The translations under genes were made by a program, and so were the position numbers. The notes beneath the pieces were generated by a model. That model saw nothing but the letters and a program-made list of their open reading frames with translations. It made no database searches and had not been told where the DNA came from. Of a DNA stretch of 64,000 nt, positions 1-10,827 are shown piece by piece (within the stretch, counting starts at the first letter, position 1; each line of letters opens with the position of its first letter). This DNA is from an uncultured Bacteroidales bacterium (GTDB taxonomy: Bacteria; Bacteroidota; Bacteroidia; Bacteroidales; Muribaculaceae), in NCBI GenBank assembly GCA_902793405.1, contig CADBDH010000009.1, positions 1 through 64,000 of the forward strand. The letters run 5' to 3'.

Positions 1-724
<724 letters not shown>

Positions 725-769
725 TATTGCACTACTATCTATTCAGTCATACATTATACTATAATAAAC

Positions 770-1003
770 ATGACACTCAAAATCATATCGGCTGAACAAA
801 TCGAGTTTGAAGGCACCGTCGAGCAGGTGACGCTTCCCGGCGTCATGGGCCAGTTCCAGGTGCTCAAGAACCATGCCGCGCTCATCGCCGCCCTCAAGGC
901 CGGCCGCATGAGCTATGTGGCCGATGGCAGCACCGTGGAGCGTGACATTCACGGCGGTGTGGCCGATGTTAAAGATAATGTGGTGTCGGTTTGCCTGTAT
1001 TAA
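770..1003 (+). CDS. atpC: ATP synthase F1 subunit epsilon, short form
   Basis: Epsilon subunit of F1, part of the central stalk that couples rotation to catalysis. The 77-residue protein has the N-terminal beta-sandwich pattern (LKIISAEQIEFEGTVEQVTL, PGVMGQFQVLKNHAALIAAL) and ends shortly after it. The C-terminal two-helix domain of the roughly 135-residue E. coli protein, which inhibits ATPase activity, is absent. Short epsilon subunits are usual in Bacteroidetes, so this is probably normal, though it implies weaker epsilon-type inhibition. The gene begins 45 bp after atpD in an A+T-rich gap and is followed 9 bp later by atpB. Confidence 0.95.
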   Translation: MTLKIISAEQIEFEGTVEQVTLPGVMGQFQVLKNHAALIAALKAGRMSYVADGSTVERDIHGGVADVKDNVVSVCLY

Positions 1004-1012
1004 CGCAACACT

Positions 1013-2083
1013 ATGAAGAAAGCAATCACAGCAATCATCGCGGTCGTTATCGTCACACTCATGGCACTGGGATATGCCGACACGGCAGCCCATCGCGCCC
1101 ACAGCGGTGCCGAGACCGAGGTGGATCCCCAGGAGATCATCTTTGAGCACCTGGGCGATGCCTATGGCTGGGAGGTGCCGTTCAACCATAGCAAGCGCAT
1201 CCCGTTACCCGTCATCGTGCGCGCCCAGGACGGCTCGTGGCATGCTTTCATGTCGAGCCGCCTCGAGGACGGTGCACAGTATGACGGCTTCCAGATTGCC
1301 CAGGGCGGTGACTACAACAACAAGGTGGTCCAAATCCTGCCCGACGGCAGCCAGTACCGTCCCGTGGACCTGTCCATCACCAAGAACGTGGCCGGCATCT
1401 TCATTGCCGCCCTGCTGGTGCTGATCATGGTCTTCAAGATACGCAACTGGTACAAGAAGAACGGAATGAAGGCACCGCGCCGCTTTACCGCAGCCCTGGA
1501 GCTGGTAGTGGACTTTGTCTATACCGACACCATCCGCCCCATCATGGGCAAGGAGGCGCCCAAATACGGCCCCTACCTGCTGACGGTATTCTTCTTTATC
1601 CTGACGATGAACCTGCTGGGTCTGATCGTCATCTTCCCCGGTGGTGCCAACCTGACGGGTAACCTGGCGGTGACGGCCGTGCTTGCGGTCATCACCTTCC
1701 TGGTGACCAACCTGACGGGTACCAAGCACTACTGGAAAGAGATGTTCTGGCCCGACGTGCCCACAGCGCTCAAGTGCCCCGTGCCCCTGATGCAGGTCAT
1801 CGAGCTGTTTGGCATCTTCACCAAGCCCATCGCCCTCATGATTCGTCTTTTTGCCAACATGATGGGTGGCCACATGGTGGTGATCGTGTTCATGCTGCTG
1901 ATCTTCATCTTCGGCAGTATGTTCGGCACCGCTGTGGGCGGAGCCATGACGCCGCTCTCGGTAGCGCTGTCGCTGTTCATGCTCCTGCTCGATGTGCTGG
2001 TGAGCTTCATCCAGGCCTATGTGTTCACGATTCTTTCCACCATGTTCATCTCGATGGCCCATGTCCACGAGCATGCCGAGTGA
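1013..2083 (+). CDS. atpB: ATP synthase Fo subunit a
   Basis: Membrane subunit a, forming the proton half-channels beside the c-ring. The C-terminal two thirds are strongly hydrophobic and contain the hallmark MIRLFANMMGGHMVV, whose arginine faces the c-ring carboxylate. At 356 residues it is about 85 longer than E. coli subunit a. The extra length is an N-terminal signal-like segment followed by a hydrophilic region of about 100 residues (HRAHSGAETEVDPQEIIFEHLGD onward), predicted to be periplasmic. Such an extension is common in Bacteroidetes subunit a. It sits between atpC and the leader of atpE. Confidence 0.96.
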   Translation: MKKAITAIIAVVIVTLMALGYADTAAHRAHSGAETEVDPQEIIFEHLGDAYGWEVPFNHSKRIPLPVIVRAQDGSWHAFMSSRLEDGAQYDGFQIAQGGDYNNKVVQILPDGSQYRPVDLSITKNVAGIFIAALLVLIMVFKIRNWYKKNGMKAPRRFTAALELVVDFVYTDTIRPIMGKEAPKYGPYLLTVFFFILTMNLLGLIVIFPGGANLTGNLAVTAVLAVITFLVTNLTGTKHYWKEMFWPDVPTALKCPVPLMQVIELFGIFTKPIALMIRLFANMMGGHMVVIVFMLLIFIFGSMFGTAVGGAMTPLSVALSLFMLLLDVLVSFIQAYVFTILSTMFISMAHVHEHAE

Positions 2084-2403
<320 letters not shown>

Positions 2404-2426
2404 TCCACCCTTAACCGGTTTACCAG

Positions 2427-2924
2427 ATGGAACTTTTCAAGCCTGAATTTGGCCTGGCGTTCTGGATGTTCATCGCATTCCTGTGCCTCTTTGGCATCCT
2501 TGCCAAGTGGGCATGGCCCTTCATCATCAAGAGTATGGAGGAGCGTGCCGACCTGATTGACAAGGGGGTCGCCTATGCACAGGAAGCCAAAGCACATCTT
2601 GACAATGCCAAGGCCGAGGCAGACAAGTTGATTGCCGAAGCCCGCAACGAGCAGGCCGACATCCTGCGTGAGGCAGCCAAGATGCGCAACGAGCTCATCG
2701 AGAAAGCCCACGGCGAGGCAGCCGACGAAGCCAAGAAGGTGACCGAGGCGGCTCAGGTGTCGCTTGAGCAGGCACGCAAGGAGGCCGAGAAGACGCTGCG
2801 CAAAGAGGTGGGTGACCTGGCGCTGCAAATCGCCGAAAAGGTGATTCGCAAGAACATCGCCAGCGACGATGCCCAGCGCGCGCTTGTCGACCAATATCTG
2901 AGTGAGGTTGAGACTAAAAACTAA
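2427..2924 (+). CDS. atpF: ATP synthase Fo subunit b
   Basis: Peripheral stalk subunit of 165 residues. One N-terminal membrane helix (FGLAFWMFIAFLCLFGILAKWAWP) is followed by a long charged coiled coil rich in Ala, Glu and Lys (residues about 45-140), which dimerises and reaches up to F1 to meet the delta subunit encoded next. The stop lies 6 bp before atpH, so translational coupling is likely. Length and layout match the family. Confidence 0.96.
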   Translation: MELFKPEFGLAFWMFIAFLCLFGILAKWAWPFIIKSMEERADLIDKGVAYAQEAKAHLDNAKAEADKLIAEARNEQADILREAAKMRNELIEKAHGEAADEAKKVTEAAQVSLEQARKEAEKTLRKEVGDLALQIAEKVIRKNIASDDAQRALVDQYLSEVETKN

Positions 2925-2930
2925 TGCGAT

Positions 2931-3473
2931 ATGAGTGACGGACTGATTCCTCGCCGATACGCTAAAGCGTTGTACAAGTACGCCACCGAGATTGGTGACG
3001 CACAAGAGATTTATGAGCTCTTGAAGGGCCTGAGTTTCCGCTACACCGCTATCGACGAACTCAAGCGCGCTGTGCTCAATCCTGAAATCTCTGACGAGGC
3101 CAAGGGTGCCTATATGCTCAAACTCGCCGGCGGCAAGCCCGGCAGCTCGCTGGACAAGTTCCTGCTGCTGTGCGTTCGCAACAACCGCACCGAGTATCTG
3201 CAGAAGATCTCCCTCGCCTATGTCGATCTCTACCGCGAGCTCCATGAGATCGCCCACGTGGTCATCACCACGGCGGTCCCCATGCCCGAGGCCGAGGTCA
3301 ATGCCATTATCGACATCGTTAAAAAGCGCCTGGGCGCGATGGAACTCGAAATCGAGCAGGTCATCGACCCCGAATTGATTGGCGGCTTCACCGTGGTCAT
3401 CAACGGACTGGTGCTTGACGCGTCGGTAAAGAGAGAATTGAACGAATTGCGAATTCAACTGCAAAAGAAATAG
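2931..3473 (+). CDS. atpH: ATP synthase F1 subunit delta
   Basis: OSCP/delta subunit linking the top of F1 to the b stalk. The 180-residue protein opens with the typical [15 protein letters not shown] helix and ends with the family pattern [29 protein letters not shown], in which the GGF and D-S residues are conserved. It begins 6 bp after atpF and ends 8 bp before atpA, in the usual F-H-A order. Confidence 0.96.
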   Translation: MSDGLIPRRYAKALYKYATEIGDAQEIYELLKGLSFRYTAIDELKRAVLNPEISDEAKGAYMLKLAGGKPGSSLDKFLLLCVRNNRTEYLQKISLAYVDLYRELHEIAHVVITTAVPMPEAEVNAIIDIVKKRLGAMELEIEQVIDPELIGGFTVVINGLVLDASVKRELNELRIQLQKK

Positions 3474-3481
3474 ACAACACG

Positions 3482-5071
3482 ATGATTAATCCCAGTGAAA
3501 TATCTGATATACTGAAACAACAGCTCGTCGAAGACATCGCCAAGCGTCAGGTCGCCTTTGAGGAAGAAGGCACCGTCCTGGAGGTGGGCGACGGCGTGGC
3601 TCATGCCTACGGCCTGCACAATGTCGAGGCCAACGAGCTCGTGCAGTTCGAGAACGGCGTGACCGGCGTTGCCATGAACCTCGAGGAGAGCGACGTGGGT
3701 ATCATCCTGCTTGACGAGGTGGACACCGTGACCGAGAACATGAAGGTGCGCCGCACCGGCGCCATCGCCTCGATCGAGGTGGGCGAGGGTCTGCTGGGCC
3801 GCGTTATCAACGTTCTGGCACAACCCATCGACGGCAAAGGACCCATCGACGGCAAGAAGCTGCGTCTGCCGCTGGAGCGCAAGGCTCCCGGCGTCATCTT
3901 CCGCCAGCCGGTGAACCAGCCGCTGCAGACGGGCCTCAAGGCCATCGACTCGATGATCCCCATCGGCCGTGGCCAGCGTGAGCTCATCATCGGCGACCGC
4001 CAGATCGGTAAGACCGCCATCGCGGTAGATACCATCATCAACCAGCGTGCAGGCTACGAGGCCGGCAAGCCGGTTTACTGCATCTATGTCGCCATCGGCC
4101 AGAAGGCATCGACCGTAGCTGCCCTCGTCAACAAGCTCGAGGAGAGCGGCGCCCTGCCCTACACCATCGTAGTGGCCGCCACCGCTGCCGACTCGGCTTC
4201 GATGCGCTACTATGCACCGTTTGCAGGTGCCGCCATCGGCGAGTACTTCCGCGACACCGGCCGCGATGCCCTGGTCATCTATGACGACCTGTCGAAGCAC
4301 GCTGTGGCCTACCGCGAGATCTCGCTGATCCTCAAGCGCCCCTCGGGCCGCGAGGCTTATCCCGGCGATATCTTCTACCTGCACAGCCGCTTGCTGGAAC
4401 GCGCTGCCAAGATCAACGAGAACCAGACTGTGGCCAGCGTGATGAACGACCTGCCCGAGCCCCTCAAGCCCATTGTCAAGGGCGGTGGCTCACTGACGGC
4501 ACTTCCCATCATCGAGACCCAGGCCGGCGACGTGAGCGCCTATATCCCCACCAACGTGATTTCGATTACCGACGGCCAGATCTACCTCGAGTCGGCCCTG
4601 TTCAACTCGGGTATCCGTCCCGCCGTCAATGTGGGTATCTCGGTATCGCGTGTGGGTGGTAATGCCCAGATCAAGTGTATGAAGAAGGTGGCCGGTACCC
4701 TTAAGATTGCCCAGGCACAGTACCGTGAGCTCGAGGCCTTCACCAAGTTTGGTGGCGACATCGACCCCGTTACCGCGCGCACCATCGACACGGGCCGCAA
4801 AAACGAGCGCCTGCTCGTGCAGCCCCAATACACGCCCATGCTGGTCGAGGAACAGGTCGCCATCATCTATTGCGGTGTGAACGGCCTGCTGCGCGACGTG
4901 CCTCTGGACAAGGTGGCCGAATTTGAGAAACTGTTCATCCATTACCTGCGCGGCAAGCACCAGCACGACGTTCTCGACGTGCTGCGCAGCGGCAAAATCG
5001 ACGACGACGTCATGGCCAAGCTCAAGGCCGCCGCTGCCGAGGTTGCTACCAAGTATGCTGCCGCCAGCTAA
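3482..5071 (+). CDS. atpA: ATP synthase F1 subunit alpha
   Basis: Non-catalytic nucleotide-binding subunit alpha, alternating with beta in the F1 hexamer. The P-loop GDRQIGKTA is near residues 170-178, followed by [16 protein letters not shown] and the alpha signature [14 protein letters not shown] near residue 380. The 529-residue length is slightly above the E. coli value of 513. The C-terminal helical domain is complete. The next gene, atpG, starts 26 bp downstream. Confidence 0.98.
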   Translation: MINPSEISDILKQQLVEDIAKRQVAFEEEGTVLEVGDGVAHAYGLHNVEANELVQFENGVTGVAMNLEESDVGIILLDEVDTVTENMKVRRTGAIASIEVGEGLLGRVINVLAQPIDGKGPIDGKKLRLPLERKAPGVIFRQPVNQPLQTGLKAIDSMIPIGRGQRELIIGDRQIGKTAIAVDTIINQRAGYEAGKPVYCIYVAIGQKASTVAALVNKLEESGALPYTIVVAATAADSASMRYYAPFAGAAIGEYFRDTGRDALVIYDDLSKHAVAYREISLILKRPSGREAYPGDIFYLHSRLLERAAKINENQTVASVMNDLPEPLKPIVKGGGSLTALPIIETQAGDVSAYIPTNVISITDGQIYLESALFNSGIRPAVNVGISVSRVGGNAQIKCMKKVAGTLKIAQAQYRELEAFTKFGGDIDPVTARTIDTGRKNERLLVQPQYTPMLVEEQVAIIYCGVNGLLRDVPLDKVAEFEKLFIHYLRGKHQHDVLDVLRSGKIDDDVMAKLKAAAAEVATKYAAAS

Positions 5072-5097
5072 TCATGCAATCACAGTAAGTTCGCAAG

Positions 5098-5982
5098 ATG
5101 TCAACATTAAGAGAACTCAAGACGCGAATAGGCTCGGTAGCCTCAACGCAGAAGACGACGAGCGCCATGAAGATGATCTCGTCGTCCAAGATGCGCAAGG
5201 CCACTGGCCAGCTGCAACGCCTGTCGCCCTACCGCCACATGGTGCAACACGTCATCAGTCACCTGCTGGTCACCGACCAACAGTTTGACTCACCGCTCAT
5301 CGCCGAGCGCGATGTGCAGCGTGTCGCCCTGGTGGTCTTCGGTAGCGACGACGGCCTGTGCGGCGGCTTCAACGTCAACATATTCAAGCAGTTGCTCGTC
5401 ACCATCAAGGAGGTGCGCAACGAGTACGGCAACCAGGTGGGCATCACCATCGTGCCCGTGGGCAAGAAGATGACCAAGGCGGTCGAGAAAATCACCGGCA
5501 AGGACATCCAGATGGAGCGTGTGGCCCTCAACACCCGCAGTGGCAGCGAGGAGCTGTACGCCTTCACCGACCTGATGAAAACCCGCTTCCTGGAGCGCAC
5601 GTTTGACCGCGTGGAGATGCTGTACATGCATTTCATCTCCACCGGCAAGCAGGTGTTCACCCGTGAGCAGCTGCTGCCCGTGAGCTACCAGGGCCTGGCC
5701 GACAATGTTGACCCGCGCGCCGCCAACAGCCCCTGCCTGTTTGAGCCCGACGCCAACACCATCTTCAACACCGTGCTGCCGCTGCACATCAAGTCGATGC
5801 TCCAGGATGTCTTCATCCAGAGCACAGCCAGCGAGCAGAGCGCACGCGTGATGGCGATGCAGGCGGCCAGCGACAACGCCAAGGAGCTGCTCGACGAGCT
5901 GCAGCTGGAGTACAACAAACTGCGTCAACAGGGCATCACCACCGAGCTGCTCGACATCCTGGGCGGACAGGTGGAACGCTAA
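5098..5982 (+). CDS. atpG: ATP synthase F1 subunit gamma
   Basis: Central rotating shaft of F1, 294 residues. The conserved N-terminal helix (LRELKTRIGSVASTQKTTSAMKMISSSKMRKA) and C-terminal helix (ARVMAMQAASDNAKELLDELQLEYNKLRQQGITTELLDI) that form the coiled-coil axle are both present, as is the GLCGGFN motif near residue 85. It closes the atp set. The next gene, nuoI, begins only 36 bp later on the same strand with no visible terminator, so co-transcription of atp and nuo genes is likely. Confidence 0.97.
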   Translation: MSTLRELKTRIGSVASTQKTTSAMKMISSSKMRKATGQLQRLSPYRHMVQHVISHLLVTDQQFDSPLIAERDVQRVALVVFGSDDGLCGGFNVNIFKQLLVTIKEVRNEYGNQVGITIVPVGKKMTKAVEKITGKDIQMERVALNTRSGSEELYAFTDLMKTRFLERTFDRVEMLYMHFISTGKQVFTREQLLPVSYQGLADNVDPRAANSPCLFEPDANTIFNTVLPLHIKSMLQDVFIQSTASEQSARVMAMQAASDNAKELLDELQLEYNKLRQQGITTELLDILGGQVER

Positions 5983-6018
5983 TGCGAAATGTATAGATTA
6001 CAATAGAACTATTATATT

Positions 6019-6561
6019 ATGAATATCAAGGAGTATTTCGTCTCAATCTTTAAAGGCTTTCACAGCCTGATTAAGGGCATGGAGGTGACCGGCGTGGAGC
6101 TGGTGACCCCCAAGGTGACCGAGCAATATCCCGAGAACCGCGCCGAGCTCCACATCCCGGAGCGGTTCAGAGCCACGCTGGAGTTCATCTATGACGAGAA
6201 CGGCGGCCACAAGTGCATTGCCTGTGGCAGCTGCGAGCGCAACTGCCCCAACCAAACCATCAGCATCACCAAGCGCATGGTCGACCTGCCTGACGGCAAA
6301 AAGAAGATGAAGCTTGACAAGTACATGTATGACTTGGGCAGCTGCACCTTCTGCGGACTGTGTGTGCAGGTGTGCCCCACCAACGCCATCCGCTTCAGCA
6401 ACGACTTTGAGCAGGCTGTATTCACCCGCTCAAAGCTCATCAAGCAGCTCAATTATCTGCCCGAGAAGGACGAACCCGCTCCTGCTCCCGCACCGGCCGC
6501 TAAGCCTGCCGAGGCCCCTGCACCGGCGCCCAAACAAGAAACCAAAGAAAATAAGGAATAA
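6019..6561 (+). CDS. nuoI: NADH-quinone oxidoreductase subunit I (two 4Fe-4S clusters)
   Basis: Ferredoxin-like subunit that carries electrons to the quinone site of respiratory complex I. Two cluster motifs are intact: CIACGSCERNCPN (about residues 66-78) and CTFCGLCVQVCPTN (about 111-124). The last 30 or so residues form a Pro/Ala-rich tail (PAPAPAPAAKPAEAPAP) outside the conserved core. The stop overlaps the nuoJ start by one base (TAATG), indicating coupling. No nuoA-H precede it; atpG does. Confidence 0.95.
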   Translation: MNIKEYFVSIFKGFHSLIKGMEVTGVELVTPKVTEQYPENRAELHIPERFRATLEFIYDENGGHKCIACGSCERNCPNQTISITKRMVDLPDGKKKMKLDKYMYDLGSCTFCGLCVQVCPTNAIRFSNDFEQAVFTRSKLIKQLNYLPEKDEPAPAPAPAAKPAEAPAPAPKQETKENKE

Positions 6562-7076
6562 TGGAATCAGTAGGTAACATCATTTTGTATTTTATCGTTG
6601 CGATCGCCATCATCGTGTTCTCGGTGCTGACGGTAACCACGCGCAAGATTTTGCGCTCCGCAACCTATCTGCTGTTTGTGCTGTTTGCCACAGCCATCAT
6701 CTACTTCCAGATGGACTATCAGTTCCTGGGAGCTGTGCAGATTGCCGTCTATGCCGGTGGCATTCTGGTGCTGTTTGTGTTTGCCATCATGCTCACACAA
6801 CAGCCCGGCAAGAGTGCCGAGGCGCTGGCCACGCATCGCCGCTGGCTGGGACTGACGGCCGCGCTGGCAGGAGTCGCCGTTAGCGGCTATGCCCTGTTCA
6901 GCTATGCCGATTTTGGTGGCAGGCTGCTCAGCAGCGGGGTGGACGTCAATATGGAAAAGATCGGTCAGTTCTTGTTGAGTACCGACAAGTTCGGCTATCT
7001 GTTGCCTTTTGAGGCCATCAGTGTGTTGTTATTGGCTTGTATCATTGGAGGTGTGGTTATTGCCCGTCGCCGCTAA
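6561..7076 (+). CDS. nuoJ: NADH-quinone oxidoreductase subunit J
   Basis: Small membrane subunit of complex I, 171 residues with about five hydrophobic helices. The family pattern TRKILRSATYLLFVLFATAIIYFQMDYQFLGAVQIAVYAGGILVLFVFAIML is clear; it includes the tract that forms the pi-bulge helix in the third segment. The start overlaps the nuoI stop by one base. It ends with a short basic tail (VVIARRR), and nuoK follows after 15 bp. Confidence 0.94.
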   Translation: MESVGNIILYFIVAIAIIVFSVLTVTTRKILRSATYLLFVLFATAIIYFQMDYQFLGAVQIAVYAGGILVLFVFAIMLTQQPGKSAEALATHRRWLGLTAALAGVAVSGYALFSYADFGGRLLSSGVDVNMEKIGQFLLSTDKFGYLLPFEAISVLLLACIIGGVVIARRR

Positions 7077-7091
7077 ACATCGAGAAAGATT

Positions 7092-7403
7092 ATGGATTTG
7101 ACACTGTTTATGTATCTCATTCCCAGCCTCATCATGTTTGGCTGTGGCGTTTACGGTTTCATCACCCGCAAGAACATGATTGCGATCATGATTTCACTGG
7201 AGCTGATGCTCAACTCGGTGGATATCAACTTTGCGGTGTTTAACCGTTACCTGTTCCCCGGTCAGATGGACGGCATGTTCTTCTCACTGTTCGCGATTGC
7301 CATCGCGGCAGCCGAGACGGCCCTTGCCCTCGCCATCATCATCAATGTCTTCCGCATTGCCAGGAACGTGGACATCAACCAAATCACTAAACTGAAATTC
7401 TAA
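7092..7403 (+). CDS. nuoK: NADH-quinone oxidoreductase subunit K
   Basis: MrpC-like membrane subunit of complex I, 103 residues and three helices. It shows the conserved GLITRKN-like turn (YGFITRKNMIAIMISLELMLNSVDINF) with the buried glutamate of helix 2, and a second carboxylate in AAAETALALAIIINVFR. Both acids belong to the proton-transfer axis. The start chosen gives a normal length. nuoL follows after 5 bp. Confidence 0.95.
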   Translation: MDLTLFMYLIPSLIMFGCGVYGFITRKNMIAIMISLELMLNSVDINFAVFNRYLFPGQMDGMFFSLFAIAIAAAETALALAIIINVFRIARNVDINQITKLKF

Positions 7404-7408
7404 CGATT

Positions 7409-9224
7409 ATGCCATTAAGTTTAGCAATAGTAGTTGTAGCATTGCCCCTGTTCATGTTCCTGTTCCTGGGACTCGTCGGGGTAAAAATGGGTAGAAAAAT
7501 CACCGGTGTGATTGGCGTGCTGGCCATGCTGGTCGATACCGTTCTTGCCTATGGCGTGGCGCTGACCTATTTCTTCGGTAGCGGCCAGGGCCAGATGGTG
7601 GACGGTGTGCGACAGGCCGTTGTCGTTGCCAATCCCGCCTGGCTGTCGTTTACCGATACACTGGTGGTGCGCATGGGTGTCCTGGTTGACCCCATCGCTG
7701 CAATGATGCTCGTGGTCATCACCACGGTATCGCTGATGGTGCACCTCTACAGCCTTGGGTACATGAGCGACCACGACGGTAACGCCGAGAAGGGATTCCA
7801 GCGTTACTATGCCTTCCTGGCGCTGTTCACGTTCTCGATGCTGGGTCTGGTGGTAGCCACCAACATTTTCCAGATTTTCATCTTCTTTGAGATGGTGGGT
7901 CTGTCGTCCTACCTGCTCATCGGTTTCTATTACTCGACGCCTGCCGCCAACCATGAGACGGCCCAGAGCGCCATCAGCACTGCCGGAGGCGCTACCTTCA
8001 TGGGCTGCTCGGTCATGGCATGGGCATTGACCTTCATCTTCATCGGCGGCGCCGGTAAGAGTGCGATGTACCCGTTGCACATCTGGCTGCCCGATGCTAT
8101 GGAGGGTCCCACCCCCGTATCGGCCCTGATTCACGCCGCTACGATGGTTGTCGCCGGTGTGTTCCTGGTAGCAAGGCTGTTCCCGCTGTATGTGCTCGTG
8201 CAGGGCGCGATGAACATCATCCTGGTGGTTGGTGCCTTCACGGCGTTCTATGCCGCCGCCATCGCCTGCACCCAGAGCGACATCAAGCGTGCGCTGGCCT
8301 TCTCGACCATCTCGCAGATCGCCTTCATGATGACCTCGCTGGCCGTTTCGTCCAACCAGAACTCGCTCATCGAGATTCACGAGGGTTACGGCCTGGGTTA
8401 CATGGCGTCGATGTTCCACCTGTTCACCCACGCTATGTTCAAGGCGTTGCTCTTCCTGGATGCACGGCCTGCACAAGTTCATGCCCATCACCAGCATCTG
8501 CTTCTTTATCGGCTGTCTGGCGATTGCCGGTATTCCCCCGTTTGCCGGTTTCTGGTCAAAGGACGAGATCCTCGTCGCTGCTTACCAGCGCGGCCTGGGT
8601 TGGGGCATCTGGATGTCGATGGTGGCCGGTATGACCGCCTTCTACATGTTCCGCATCTACTACCTCATCTTCTGGTGGAAGAAACATGAGGTTCACGATG
8701 CACACCATGCTCCCAAGGACCAGCCCTGGACGATGACGCTGCCGCTGATCATCCTGGCTGCCATCTCGTGTGTTGCGGGCTTCGTTCCCTTCCACGACAT
8801 GGTCACCTGGGACGGCAAGGAGCTGCACACCGCCCTCGACCTGAAGGTGGCTGGCACGAGCGTCCTCATCGCCCTCGTGGGCATTGGCCTGGCAACGGTG
8901 ATGTACCTCAAGGAGAACCCGCTGCCCGAGCGCATGGCCAACTCGATGCGCGGCCTGTGGACTGCAAGCTACAAGCGCTTCTACATGGACGAGCTCTACC
9001 AGTTCATCACCCACAAGGTGATTTTCCAGGGCCTGTGCGTTCCCATTGCCTGGTTTGACCGTCACATCATCGACGGCTTCATGAACCTGCTGGCCGATGC
9101 CACCAACTCGTTGTCGTTCGGCATCCGCCGTCTGCAGTCGGGCAGCATCCAAGCCTATGTGTATGTGTATCTGCTGGGAGCCCTGCTGCTCGCCGCAATC
9201 ACCATGATATGTGTAATCTTCTAA
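7409..9224 (+). pseudogene. nuoL: NADH-quinone oxidoreductase subunit L, disrupted by frameshift and apparent internal deletions
   Basis: Largest antiporter-like subunit of complex I. One frame runs from 7409 and matches NuoL until FKALLFL at 8458, then continues out of register to 8689. The matching C-terminal half resumes in another frame at 8460 (MHGLHKFMPITSICFF, then AIAGIPPFAGFWSKDEIL) and ends at 9224. In the family, KALLFL and the GGL-(R/H)K motif are separated by about 17 residues (GAGSVIHA-like), missing here. Earlier, FYYSTPAA joins directly to NHETAQSAISTAGG near 7948, without the usual KKAFxVTRxxD helix, suggesting a second, in-frame loss of roughly 35-45 residues. The conserved GGAGKSAMYPLHIWLPDAMEG tract remains. 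It may be a real lesion or an assembly error. Confidence 0.85.
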
Positions 9225-9258
9225 TCAACGGTCTAACAAAATAGAAAGGATATATCAA

Positions 9259-10788
9259 ATGGAAATTTTCAATAATATACTGATTTACTTTGTGATCGTG
9301 CCTCTGTTGACACTCGGAGGCCTGGCCCTGTGCAGCAACCGCGGCATCAAGGCCTTGAGGACCGTTGCCGTTGTGGGTGCCAGCGCGCTCATGGTGCTTG
9401 CCGTTTGGCTGGTGAGCATCTTCCTGCAGACGCGTGGCGCCGGCGACACCAGCGAGATGATCCTGCGCAGCGACGTGCTGTGGTATGCCCCGTTCAACGT
9501 CCACCTGGCACTGGGTGTCGATGGCGTGAGCGTGGTGATGATCCTGCTGTCGGCATTCATCGTGTTTGCCGGTGTGTTCGCCTCGTGGAAGATGAATCCC
9601 ATGCCCCGTCAGTTCTTCATGTGGTTCTTCCTGCTCTCGACGGGTGTGTTCGGCTTCTTTATCTCGATCGACCTGTTCACGATGTTCATGTTCTATGAGG
9701 TCGCTCTGATTCCCATGTACCTGCTCATTGGTGTGTGGGGCAGCGGCAACAAGAACTACAGCGCCATGAAACTGACCCTGATGCTGATGGGTGGCTCGGC
9801 CTTCCTGATGCTCGGCCTGATTGGTATCTACTTCCACTCGGCTCCCGAGGGTCAGCCCCTGACGATGAACATCCTGGACATCGCCCATAACAATGCCATT
9901 CCCCACAGCTGGCAGTATGTGCTGTTCCCGCTGACGTTTGTCGGCTTCGGTGTGCTGGGTGCCATGTTCCCGTTCCACACATGGTCTCCCGACGGTCATG
10001 CCTCGGCGCCCACGGCGGTGTCGATGCTCCACGCCGGTGTGCTGATGAAGCTTGGTGGATATGGCTGCTTCCGCATCGCCATCTACCTGATGCCGTTTGC
10101 CGCCAACGAGCTGGCATGGATTTTCCTGCTGCTGACGGGCTTCAGCATCGTCTATGGTGCATTGAGCGCCTGTGTGCAGACCGACCTCAAGTACATCAAC
10201 GCCTATTCGAGTGTGAGCCACTGCGGTATGGTATTGTTTGCCATCCTCATGTTCAACACCACGGCGATGACCGGTGCCGTGCTGCAGATGCTGTCCCACG
10301 GTCTGATGACGGCCCTGTTCTTTGCCCTCATCGGTATGATCTATGGCCGCACCCACACGCGTGACATCCGCGACATGGGCGGCATGATGCACATCATGCC
10401 CTACCTGGGCGTGGGCTATGTGATTGCCGGTCTGGCATCGTTGGGTCTGCCTGGCCTGAGCGGTTTCGCTGCCGAGATGACCATCTTCTTCGGCTCGTTC
10501 CAGCACACCGACCTGTTCCACCGCGTGCTCACCATCATGGCGACCACGTCGATTGTGGTGACGGCGGTTTACATCCTGCGCGTTGTCGCCAAGCTGCTGT
10601 TTGGCGAGGTACAGGATGAGCACCACCGCTCGTTGACCGACGCCAGCTGGGAGGAGCGCCTCTCGACCGCCACGCTGATTCTTGCCGTGGCTGCCATCGG
10701 CTGCTTCCCCAACTTCTTTATTAACATCATCAGCAGCAGTTTTGCTCCCGTTGTCAAGGCGCTGCAGGCTGCTCTGCCCGTGTTGTGA
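9259..10788 (+). CDS. nuoM: NADH-quinone oxidoreductase subunit M
   Basis: Antiporter-like membrane subunit of complex I with about 14 helices, 509 residues as usual. Recognised by LFTMFMFYEVALIPMYLLIGVWG (with the essential glutamate of helix 5), AMFPFHTWSPDGHASAPTAVSMLHAGVLMKLGGYG and DLKYINAYSSVSHCGMVLF. All key acidic and lysine-bearing segments are present, unlike neighbouring nuoL. A 34-bp A-rich gap separates it from nuoL. Confidence 0.96.
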   Translation: MEIFNNILIYFVIVPLLTLGGLALCSNRGIKALRTVAVVGASALMVLAVWLVSIFLQTRGAGDTSEMILRSDVLWYAPFNVHLALGVDGVSVVMILLSAFIVFAGVFASWKMNPMPRQFFMWFFLLSTGVFGFFISIDLFTMFMFYEVALIPMYLLIGVWGSGNKNYSAMKLTLMLMGGSAFLMLGLIGIYFHSAPEGQPLTMNILDIAHNNAIPHSWQYVLFPLTFVGFGVLGAMFPFHTWSPDGHASAPTAVSMLHAGVLMKLGGYGCFRIAIYLMPFAANELAWIFLLLTGFSIVYGALSACVQTDLKYINAYSSVSHCGMVLFAILMFNTTAMTGAVLQMLSHGLMTALFFALIGMIYGRTHTRDIRDMGGMMHIMPYLGVGYVIAGLASLGLPGLSGFAAEMTIFFGSFQHTDLFHRVLTIMATTSIVVTAVYILRVVAKLLFGEVQDEHHRSLTDASWEERLSTATLILAVAAIGCFPNFFINIISSSFAPVVKALQAALPVL

Positions 10789-10827
10789 TGAAAGTGTTTA
10801 ACCTGATAAAAATTGCATAATATAGAT

